From: Streptomyces albospinus
GTDB lineage: Bacteria; Actinomycetota; Actinomycetes; Streptomycetales; Streptomycetaceae
Length of the DNA: 46,836 nt
Assembly (NCBI RefSeq): GCF_014648695.1
Contig: NZ_BMRP01000048.1
Coordinates: 1 to 46,836, forward strand
Direction: 5' to 3'
In this document: piece after piece, positions 40,570-46,836 of the stretch
Layout: every line of letters starts with the position of its first letter
Numbering within the stretch: the first letter of the stretch is position 1
Notes under the pieces: generated by a model
The model's input: the letters and a program-made list of their open reading frames with translations, nothing else
The model's database searches: none
What the model was told of the DNA's origin: nothing
Translations under genes and position numbers: made by a program

Positions 40570-40591
40570 GATCGGCCCAACGGGGCCGATC
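40570..40591. terminator. Perfect 9-bp hairpin in the atrA-ndh intergenic region
   Basis: GATCGGCCC (40570-40578) pairs with GGGCCGATC (40583-40591), loop AACG. It stands between the two divergent promoters, where a terminator is not expected; it may block interference or be an operator. Confidence 0.5.
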
Positions 40592-40661
40592 CGCCCTGAT
40601 TGCGCTCCCTCCCGCTCCGCGTCAATCTCCGCCTGACCAGCGTACTTCGCGCCGGTCGGCC

Positions 40662-40676
40662 GGAATGTCCCACTCC
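40662..40676. promoter_or_regulatory. Possible AtrA box upstream of ndh
   Basis: GGAATGTCCCACTCC is an imperfect palindrome (GGAATG-N3-CACTCC, one mismatch from GGAATG/CATTCC). It resembles GGAAT...ATTCC-type sites reported for AtrA as I recall them. It is about 20 nt before CATACT (40697-40702), the best -10 for ndh. Confidence 0.4.
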
Positions 40677-40714
40677 GCACCGCTGCCCGCGCCGGACATA
40701 CTTTTCGACCGGCC

Positions 40715-40723
40715 TGTGGACAA
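40715..40723. promoter_or_regulatory. DnaA box upstream of ndh
   Basis: TGTGGACAA is the complement of the Streptomyces DnaA box TTGTCCACA. It lies 12 nt past the CATACT -10 candidate, so bound DnaA would block the ndh transcript start. Confidence 0.45.
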
Positions 40724-40856
40724 AGGCGTCTCGGGGGTGCGTCATGGAACAGTGCTGCGCTTCCCGGGGGTGCAGCGCCCGATGGTGACCGCGCCGCCGG
40801 CCGGCCGCCCGATCGGTGGCGCCCCGGACCTGGTCGACACCGCGAGGAGAACCTCT

Positions 40857-42245
40857 GTGAAGGCTGTGTCTTCGGACGATGTGGCGCGGATTCTCGTTGT
40901 CGGCGGCGGATACGTGGGGATGTACACCGCCCTGCGGTTGCAGCGGACGCTCAAACCGGAGCTGCGGCAGCACACCGCCGAGATCATCGTCGTCGACCCC
41001 GAGCCGTACATGACGTATCAGCCGTTCCTGCCCGAGGCCGCGGCCGGCTCCATCTCCCCGCGCCATGTCGTCGTCCCCCTGCGCCGCGCCCTGCCGGACT
41101 GCGATGTCGTCATCGGCGAGGTCACCGCCGTCGACCACGCCGAGCGGAAGGCCACCATCTCGACCCTGGCCGCCGAGGAGGCCGGCGCCGAGGCCATGAT
41201 CGTGGCGTACGACGAACTGGTCCTCGCGCCGGGATCGGTCTCGCGCACCCTTCCCGTTCCCGGCCTCGCCGACATCGGCATCGGCTTCAAGACCGTCGAG
41301 GAGGCCATCGGGCTGCGCAACCACGTCCTCGAACAGCTCGACATCGCCTCCTCCACCCGCGACCCCGCCGTCCGCGACGCGGCGCTCACCTTCGTCTTCG
41401 TCGGCGGCGGCTACGCGGGCGTGGAGGCGCTCGCCGAACTGGAGGACATGGCCCGCTACGCCGTCCGCTACTACCACAACGTCCGGCCCGAGGACATGAA
41501 GTGGATCCTGGTCGAGGCGACCGACCGGATCCTGCCCGAAGTCGGCCCGGAAATGGGCCGCTACGCCGTCCGCGAGCTGCGCGCCCGCAACATCGACGTA
41601 CGGCTGGAGACCCGGCTGGAGTCCTGCGAGAACCGCATCGCGCAGCTCAGCGACGGCTCCCGCTTCCCCACCAGAACCCTGGTCTGGACCGCGGGCGTCA
41701 AGCCGCACCCCATCGTGGCCGCGACCAAGCTGCCGCTGACCGCCCGCGGGCGCCTCAAGTGCACCGCCACGCTCCAGGTGGACGGCGTCGAACACGCCTG
41801 GGCCGCCGGGGACGCCGCCGCCGTCCCGGACCTGACGGCACCGCAGCCCGCCTCGCCCGACGAGCCCCGGGCGGAGTGCGCGCCCAACGCCCAGCACGCC
41901 CTCCGCCAGGCCAAGGTGCTCGCCGAGAACCTCACGGCGGCCGTGCGCGGCGGCCCGCTCAAGAACTACGAGCACAAATACGTCGGTTCGGTGGCCTCGC
42001 TCGGTCTGCACAAGGGCGTCGCCCACGTCTACGGGCGCAAGCTGAAGGGCTACCCGGCGTGGCTGATGCACCGCGCCTACCACCTGAGCCGGGTGCCCAC
42101 CCTGAACCGCAAGGCCCGGATCCTCGCCGAATGGACCCTCGCCGGCCTGTTCAAACGCGAGATCGTCTCGCTCGGCTCGCTGGAGAATCCGCGCGCCGAA
42201 TTCGAACTCGCCGCGGGCACCGGCCGGCACAACGAAGCCAGCTGA
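40857..42245 (+). CDS. ndh: Type II NADH dehydrogenase (NDH-2)
   Basis: A 462-residue FAD-dependent NADH:quinone oxidoreductase that feeds electrons into the chain without pumping protons. The FAD-binding loop is GGGYVG (16-21), MTYQPFLPEAAAG is the conserved quinone-side signature, the NADH-binding loop is FVGGGYAGVEALAEL, and WAAGDAAAVPD is the second FAD motif. A C-terminal amphipathic region anchors it to the membrane face. GTG 40857 has GAGGAGA (40844-40850) 7 nt upstream and gives a normal NDH-2 length; ATG 40782 in the same frame would add 25 residues. Divergent from atrA, it shares its regulatory region with a possible AtrA box and a DnaA box. Confidence 0.93.
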   Translation: MKAVSSDDVARILVVGGGYVGMYTALRLQRTLKPELRQHTAEIIVVDPEPYMTYQPFLPEAAAGSISPRHVVVPLRRALPDCDVVIGEVTAVDHAERKATISTLAAEEAGAEAMIVAYDELVLAPGSVSRTLPVPGLADIGIGFKTVEEAIGLRNHVLEQLDIASSTRDPAVRDAALTFVFVGGGYAGVEALAELEDMARYAVRYYHNVRPEDMKWILVEATDRILPEVGPEMGRYAVRELRARNIDVRLETRLESCENRIAQLSDGSRFPTRTLVWTAGVKPHPIVAATKLPLTARGRLKCTATLQVDGVEHAWAAGDAAAVPDLTAPQPASPDEPRAECAPNAQHALRQAKVLAENLTAAVRGGPLKNYEHKYVGSVASLGLHKGVAHVYGRKLKGYPAWLMHRAYHLSRVPTLNRKARILAEWTLAGLFKREIVSLGSLENPRAEFELAAGTGRHNEAS

Positions 42246-42540
42246 CCAGCCGCCCCACCAGGGAAATTGACCTCACGTCCGGCCGGGGTGCGACGACCGG
42301 GGAGGAGCGAGGAACTCCACTCCGGCGCCCGGCGTCTGACGGATGACAGTCCGGTCGGCCACACTGGACGTGTGACCATGGGTGGGCTCGTATCTGCAAA
42401 GAGTGACAATCACGAGGATTCTGGACGTTTGCTGCAATCCGCCAGAGGGTGCCGACAGTGCTCCCCGCCACGCCAGGGGGCGTCCCCCCATACCGACGGC
42501 CCGACCCCGCGCGACGACGCGAAGTAAGAGGTACCCCTCC

Positions 42541-44319
42541 GTGATCTTCACGCGCTGGAGCGCCAAACTCCCCGGCACACAGCGGCGCGCCGCCGCCCGG
42601 TCCGACCGCGCCACCCCGCCGGCCACCCCGCCCGCGGGCCCCACGGCACACTCCGCCGCGCCCGCGGACGGCACCGACGCGTCCGCGGGACCGCCCGGCA
42701 CCGTCCCCGCCGCCCGCGCCGAAGGCCCCTCCTCCGAGGACGCCGCCCCCGGCGCCGCACCGCCCACCGTCGACGCGCTCTCCGTCCACGACATCCTCGG
42801 CACCATCCCCGCCCTGGTCGCCGTCGTCTACGGCCCCGAGCACCGCATCGCCTACGTCAACGGCGCATACGCCGGCGTCTTCGGCCCCCGCCCGGCCGGC
42901 CGGACCGCCCGCGAAGCCCTCCCCGAGCTTGAGGAACTGGGCCTGCTCCGGCTGATGGACCAGGTCCTGCGCAGCGGCAGGCCGCGTACGGTCAAGTCCC
43001 GCAAGGTCCCGGCCGGCGCCGGCGGCGACCGCTCCCGCGACGGCTACTACACCTTCACCTGCACCCCCATCGAGGTCGCCGCCAGCGGCCCGGCACCCGA
43101 CCCCGAGGTCGCCTGCGTCGCCCCGCACAAGGGCGTCCTCGTCTTCGGCGCCGAGGTCACCGACCAGATCGAGTCCGCCGAACGGCTGCGCGCCAGCGAA
43201 GCCCTCCAGCGCGCCGCCGCGGTCACCCTCCAGCGCTCCCTCCTGCCCCAGGAACTGGAACAGCCCGACGATCTGCGGGTCGCCGCCACCTACCAGCCCG
43301 GCGGCACGGACGCCGCGGTCGGCGGCGACTGGTACGACGTCATCACCCTCGGCGCCGGCCGTACGGCCCTGGTCATCGGCGACGTCATGGGCCGCGGGGT
43401 GCGCGCCGCCGCCGTCATGGGCCAGCTCCGCACCGCGGTCCGCGCCTACGCCCGCCTCGACCTCCCACCCCACGAGGTCCTGCAACTCCTGGACGGACTG
43501 GCCTCCGAGATCGACGCCAGCCAGATCGCCACCTGCGTCTACGCCGTCCACGACCCCAACGAAGGCCGTCTGGTCTACGCCTCGGCCGGCCATCTGCCGA
43601 TGCTCGTACGCGACCCGGACGGCTCGGTCCGGCGCGCCGCCGAACCGACCGGCCCGCCCCTGGGCACCGGCGGCTGGCTGCACACCTCCGGCTCGGTCGC
43701 GCTCGGCCCCGGCAGCAGCGCCGTCCTCTATACGGACGGCCTCGTCGAGCGCCGCGACAAGGACATCGACCACGGCGTCGAGGCCCTGGAGCGCGCCTTC
43801 GCCGGCGCCACCGGCGCCCCCGACATCGTCTGCGACCGCCTGCTGCGCTCCCTCGGCATCACCGCCACCCATGACGACGACGTCGCCATCCTCGTCATCC
43901 AGAACCCGGCCCGTACGGGCCATGACGCCGAGCTGTTCCACAACGCCGCGCTCGAACTCCACGGCGGCACCGAAGCCGCACCCAGGGCCCGCGCCTTCGC
44001 GTCCGGCGTCCTCGCCTCCTGGCGCTTCTCCCCGGAACTCCACGACCTCGGCGTCCTGGCCGCCAGCGAACTGGTCGCCAACTCCCTCCAGCACGGCACC
44101 CCGCCCATGCGGCTCCGGCTGCGCCGGACGGACCGCCGCCTGATCATCGAGGTCACCGACGGCGACGACCACCTCCCGCGCCGCCGCCGGGCCGAACCCG
44201 CCGACGAGGCCGGCCGCGGCATCTCCATCATCGCCACCATCGCCTCCTCCTGGGGTTCGCGCCGAACCCCAGGAGGAGGGAAAGCGGTGTGGTGCGAATT
44301 CGCCCTGCCGCGGGGGTAG
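42541..44319 (+). CDS. PAS-PP2C (SpoIIE)-HATPase signalling protein
   Basis: A 592-residue multidomain protein. An Ala/Pro-rich head (1-75) precedes a PAS-like domain (about 80-210; ALVAVVYGPEHRIAYVNGAY), then a SpoIIE-type PP2C phosphatase (about 220-455; GGDWYDV, VIGDVMGRG, SAGHLPML, LYTDGLVERRD, HDDDVAILV). A C-terminal histidine-kinase-like ATPase of the RsbW type follows (about 465-590; ELVANSLQHG, then GRGISII). Such proteins combine phosphatase and anti-sigma-kinase activities in general stress or development. GTG 42541 follows AAGAGG 8-10 nt upstream; a longer frame to 42382 has none. The spacer 42246-42540 shows no gene. A perfect 16-bp hairpin is embedded in its last codons. Confidence 0.93.
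   Translation: MIFTRWSAKLPGTQRRAAARSDRATPPATPPAGPTAHSAAPADGTDASAGPPGTVPAARAEGPSSEDAAPGAAPPTVDALSVHDILGTIPALVAVVYGPEHRIAYVNGAYAGVFGPRPAGRTAREALPELEELGLLRLMDQVLRSGRPRTVKSRKVPAGAGGDRSRDGYYTFTCTPIEVAASGPAPDPEVACVAPHKGVLVFGAEVTDQIESAERLRASEALQRAAAVTLQRSLLPQELEQPDDLRVAATYQPGGTDAAVGGDWYDVITLGAGRTALVIGDVMGRGVRAAAVMGQLRTAVRAYARLDLPPHEVLQLLDGLASEIDASQIATCVYAVHDPNEGRLVYASAGHLPMLVRDPDGSVRRAAEPTGPPLGTGGWLHTSGSVALGPGSSAVLYTDGLVERRDKDIDHGVEALERAFAGATGAPDIVCDRLLRSLGITATHDDDVAILVIQNPARTGHDAELFHNAALELHGGTEAAPRARAFASGVLASWRFSPELHDLGVLAASELVANSLQHGTPPMRLRLRRTDRRLIIEVTDGDDHLPRRRRAEPADEAGRGISIIATIASSWGSRRTPGGGKAVWCEFALPRG
44244..44278. terminator. 16-bp hairpin inside the end of the phosphatase gene
   Basis: CTCCTCCTGGGGTTCG (44244-44259) pairs perfectly with CGAACCCCAGGAGGAG (44263-44278), 3-nt loop, 41 nt before the stop codon. 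The MFS gene converges with only 22 nt between stops, so the terminator seems to have been built into coding sequence. Confidence 0.65.
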
Positions 44320-44341
44320 CAGGGGCGCGGCAGGGTCACAG

Positions 44342-45640
44342 CTACGCGGCTGCGCCCACGGCCTCCGCCTCGGCCCGCGGCGCGGGAACGGCCGCCGCCG
44401 CCCGGTGCGGCTGGTCCTGCGCCGGGCTGAGCATCCGCCCCAGCCACAGCGCCAGCCCGGTGATCCCCACGGAGCACAGCACGAGCATCGCGATGTACGC
44501 CACAGAGAGCCCGTGGCCCACCATCAGTGCTCCCACGGCCGGACCGACCGCCAGCGCCAGCTGCTTGACCAGCGCGAACGCCGAGTTGTACTGACCGATC
44601 AGCGAGGCCGGCGCCAGATCCGCCACCAGCGGCGCCACCGTCGGCGCCAGCATCGACTCACCGACACCGAACAGCGCGTACGTGGATATCAGCAGCGTCG
44701 TCGCCACCGCCTGGGCACCGTGCACCAGCCCCGAGAGCCCGGCGGCTATCCACGCCACCGTCCAGACCATCCCCACCAGCGCCATCACCCGGCTCCGGCG
44801 CCGCCGCTCGACCAGCCTCAGCACCACGAACTGCGCCGCCACGATCGCCGCCGTGTTGGCCGCCAGCGCGATGCCCAACGTCGCCGGGTCGATCCGCGTG
44901 ACCTCGGTGGCGTACGCCGCCAGCCCCGACTCGAACTGCCCGTAGCAGGCGAAGAACAGCACAAAGCCCAGCACGCACAGCCACACCATCCGCCGGTCGC
45001 CGAACAGCGCCCGCCAGGCCCCCTTGGCCCGCTCCTCGGTCGGCACCGCGTCCTCGACCTTCGGAACCTTCGGCAGCCGTACGGTCGCGATCGCCGCTCC
45101 CAGCACCAGGAACATCACGGCCTCTATGGCGAACAGCCGCACAAAGCTCGACGCATGCGCCGGATCGACCAGCTGCCCGCCGACCAGTCCGCCGACGCCC
45201 AGCCCCAGGTTGTTCAGGAAGAACTGCGTCGCGAACGCCCGCGACCGCGTCACCGTCGTCGAGCACCACACGATCATCGTCGCGAGAGCCGGCTGGATCA
45301 CCGCTATACCGGCACCCAGCGCGACCGCCGACGCGATGACCATCGGCTCGGTCGCCGACAGCCCGATCCCCAGCGCACCGGCGGCAGCGGAGAACGTCCC
45401 CACAACGGCCACCGGCAGCGGCCCCCGCCGGTCGATGGCGCGCCCGGTCAGCGGCAGCACGACCAGCGCGGACACCGCCAGCATCGCCAGCACCACACCG
45501 GCCGTACTCGCACCGAGATTCCGCACGTTCGCCACGTAGACGTACAGATACGGAACCGTGAAGCCGTTGCCGAACGCGCTCAGCGCGTTCCCCAGCTGGA
45601 TCCGGCGCAGCGCGGCGCCCATCGCGGTGGTCACACTCAC
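44342..45640 (-). CDS. MFS transporter
   Basis: A 432-residue major facilitator with 12 predicted membrane segments. The family loop motif between segments 2 and 3 is GRAIDRRGPLPV. A central charged loop (KVPKVEDAVPTEERAKG) separates the two halves, and the C-terminus is a short Ala/Glu tail. Such proteins export drugs or metabolites by proton exchange; the substrate is unknown. It is divergent from a MarR gene, the usual layout for repressor-controlled efflux. GTG 45640, GTG 45634 and ATG 45622 are all possible starts; AGGTAGGT is just upstream of the first. It converges tightly on the phosphatase gene. Confidence 0.92.
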   Translation of the reverse strand: MSVTTAMGAALRRIQLGNALSAFGNGFTVPYLYVYVANVRNLGASTAGVVLAMLAVSALVVLPLTGRAIDRRGPLPVAVVGTFSAAAGALGIGLSATEPMVIASAVALGAGIAVIQPALATMIVWCSTTVTRSRAFATQFFLNNLGLGVGGLVGGQLVDPAHASSFVRLFAIEAVMFLVLGAAIATVRLPKVPKVEDAVPTEERAKGAWRALFGDRRMVWLCVLGFVLFFACYGQFESGLAAYATEVTRIDPATLGIALAANTAAIVAAQFVVLRLVERRRRSRVMALVGMVWTVAWIAAGLSGLVHGAQAVATTLLISTYALFGVGESMLAPTVAPLVADLAPASLIGQYNSAFALVKQLALAVGPAVGALMVGHGLSVAYIAMLVLCSVGITGLALWLGRMLSPAQDQPHRAAAAVPAPRAEAEAVGAAA

Positions 45641-45642
45641 CT

Positions 45643-45755
45643 ACCTAGGTCAGGTCGAAAGTCGAATACGAAGCAGGAACCCCCCAAGCCGTCGCCGAGG
45701 TTCCGTCCAAGACCGGACAGTCACACCCTCAAGACTTCGACCCTAAAGTTCGAAG
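45643..45755. promoter_or_regulatory. Operator region between MFS and MarR genes
   Basis: Two symmetrical elements lie in the divergent spacer: the 8-bp palindrome ACCTAGGT (45643-45650), next to the MFS start, and the inverted repeat CTTCGA-N9-TCGAAG (45735-45740/45750-45755), upstream of the MarR promoter. Several TCGAA direct copies (near 45653-45667) lie between. MarR proteins bind such inverted repeats; which is the true site is not known. Confidence 0.5.
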
Positions 45756-45778
45756 CTAAAGACTACATGACGAAGAAC

Positions 45779-45807
45779 TTCAACGCCAATGACTTTCGTG
45801 CCATACT
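45779..45807 (+). promoter_or_regulatory. Promoter of the MarR gene (leaderless)
   Basis: TTCAAC (-35, 45779-45784) and CATACT (-10, 45802-45807) have a 17-bp spacer. The -10 ends 7 nt before ATG 45815, so transcription would begin at the start codon. This argues against the upstream in-frame ATG 45767, which lies upstream of the promoter. Confidence 0.65.
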
Positions 45808-45814
45808 GCGCCGC

Positions 45815-46375
45815 ATGCCAGAGCCCTCAGATGCGGCACCCGACGCCACCGAGCCGAGCCTCGAGGCGCAGATCGCGGCCTACCAGCGCGAGTTCCAGGA
45901 CCTCGACCCCCAGGTGGAACAGGTCGTCTCCGCACTTCAGCGCCTCAACCGGCGGATGAACGTCGCCTACGGACGGCAGACCGCCACTCTCGGCCTGAGC
46001 AACGCGGAATGGGAGGTCCTCAAGGCCCTCGTCGTCTCGGGCGCTCCCTACCGGATGGGCCCCGGCGAACTCGCCAAGCACCTCGGTCTCACGCCGGCCG
46101 CCATGACCCACCGCATCGACCGCATGGCGAACGAGGGGCTGGTCACCCGGGAACGCGACGAGGCCAACCGCGTCCGCGTCATCGTCGAGCTGACCCACGA
46201 GGGCCGCGAGAAGTGGCGGGAGGCGATGCGCCTGGCAACGGTCTTCGAGGAGGAGCTTCTCCAGGACCTCGACGGCGACGAACGCCGCATCCTCGGTGAG
46301 GTGTTGACGCGCCTGCTGCGCCGCGTCGAGGACACCCAGCCGGATGCCGAGGGCCGCCTGAGTGACCTTGCCTGA
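45815..46375 (+). CDS. MarR family transcriptional regulator
   Basis: A 186-residue regulator. Helix alpha-1 (DPQVEQVVSALQRLNRRMNVA) leads to the winged HTH (LSNAEWEVLKALVVSGAPYRMGPGELAKHLGLTPAAMTHRIDRM) and wing (GLVTRERDEANRVRVIVELT), then a C-terminal dimerisation helix pair. It probably represses the divergent MFS gene and itself, and is released by a small phenolic or drug-like ligand, as is usual in the family. ATG 45815 is chosen because the promoter -10 ends 7 nt upstream and homologues start MPEPS. The stop codon lies only 7 nt before the -35 of the rRNA promoter. Confidence 0.93.
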   Translation: MPEPSDAAPDATEPSLEAQIAAYQREFQDLDPQVEQVVSALQRLNRRMNVAYGRQTATLGLSNAEWEVLKALVVSGAPYRMGPGELAKHLGLTPAAMTHRIDRMANEGLVTRERDEANRVRVIVELTHEGREKWREAMRLATVFEEELLQDLDGDERRILGEVLTRLLRRVEDTQPDAEGRLSDLA

Positions 46376-46381
46376 CGCAAG

Positions 46382-46410
46382 TTGACACGACCTTGCCCGA
46401 TCCGTAGTGT
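46382..46410 (+). promoter_or_regulatory. First promoter of the rRNA operon
   Basis: TTGACA (-35, 46382-46387) and TAGTGT (-10, 46405-46410) are spaced by 17 bp. This near-consensus housekeeping promoter is the strongest in the window. Transcription would start near 46417. Confidence 0.8.
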
Positions 46411-46836
46411 TCTCCGAGTTGCCGATGAGCTGGAACGGTTCTGCGGCAGCCATCCCGCCGCTTCGCGGCACACCACTACTGCACGGACCCTCGCGGGGCT
46501 CGATTTCGCATGCCGAAATTCGATTCCCTCGGCGCGATCGACCTGATTAGGCGTCAACGAGGAATTCCGCTAAAGTAGTGATCACGCCGAAAGGCGCGAA
46601 CAACCCCCTCCGACGGGGAAACAGAACGGAATTCGAACCGATCTCGGCGAGAAAGAAGATCTGCTAAAGTCGGAAAGGCCGAAAAGCGAAAGCGAAGCGG
46701 TCGACCCCGCTCCAACAGGGGGCCGGAGACGGAAACGGATCTGGTAAGGTTGGAACCGCGAGAAAGCCGAAAGGCCAGATCGCACCGGTGAAAATCGGAG
46801 CCGCGAGGATCTGATAGAGTCGGAAACGCAAGACCG
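46411..46836 (+). promoter_or_regulatory. rRNA operon leader with further tandem promoters
   Basis: The region holds repeated GATCTG-TAAAGT-CGGAA elements with -10-like hexamers TAAAGT (46571-46576 and 46665-46670), TAAGGT (46745-46750) and TAGAGT (46815-46820), 70-94 bp apart. The end GATCTGATAGAGTCGGAAAC followed by GCAAGACCG is the familiar Streptomyces sequence upstream of 16S rRNA. The 16S gene itself must begin beyond the right edge. The -35 regions of the later promoters are weak, as is known for rrn P2-P4 promoters. No protein gene is credible here. Confidence 0.88.

Noticed and set aside
46582..46785. A 67-residue minus-strand frame in the rRNA leader
   Set aside because: The region is made of tandem rRNA promoter repeats; the frame has no ribosome site and no resemblance to a protein.

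Overview
The window is GC-rich actinobacterial DNA with third-position G/C bias, GTG/TTG starts, a bldC-type developmental gene, DUF3073 and a c-di-AMP riboswitch in front of a cell-wall peptidase. It is almost certainly Streptomyces or a close relative. Gene order matches, from memory, the conserved core stretch of S. coelicolor around SCO4087-SCO4122 (purM, vdh, bldC, hrpA, DEAD-box helicase, atrA, ndh, then an rRNA operon). No integrase, transposase, phage or CRISPR sequence was seen, so this is core chromosome and not an island.

Layout. 1-5 kb: the end of purM, a small DUF3073 protein, valine dehydrogenase (vdh) diverging from an unknown conserved protein, then bldC behind a long leader, and a small DUF6274-like protein. 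5-11 kb: a lone tRNA-Asp, helicase hrpA, a YhgE/Pip-like membrane protein, and a tRNA Glu-Asp-Phe cluster. 11-17 kb: a membrane metallophosphoesterase, a short HExxH metallopeptidase, a Pro/Ser-rich lipoprotein, a DEAD-box helicase with an Arg/Asp-rich tail, and tRNA-Lys. 17-24.6 kb: a membrane SpoIIE-type phosphatase, a DUF2332 protein, an M23 peptidase under a ydaO riboswitch, two aldo/keto reductases (the second with its own MerR regulator) and a small membrane protein. 24.7-30.6 kb: a PrsW-type protease, trmB, an LhgO-like oxidase and a large HTH/TPR regulator like SCO4114. 31-42 kb: an asparagine-synthase-like protein with degenerate catalytic motifs, a BTAD/NB-ARC regulator, an ECF sigma factor fused to membrane segments and a C-terminal carbohydrate-binding domain, atrA (TetR), and NADH dehydrogenase (ndh). 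42-46.8 kb: a PAS-PP2C-HATPase signalling protein, a divergent MFS/MarR pair, and the multi-promoter leader of an rRNA operon that starts beyond the right edge.

How the genes fit together. The region mixes information processing (two RNA helicases, five tRNAs, trmB, an rrn leader) with developmental and antibiotic regulation (bldC, the SCO4114-like regulator, BTAD regulator, fused sigma factor, atrA). The most unusual items are the membrane-tethered sigma factor with a predicted outside sensor domain, the probable asparagine-synthase pseudoenzyme beside a BTAD regulator preceded by paired DnaA boxes, and a possible small RNA unit after bldC. Several regulators appear to be read from leaderless transcripts.
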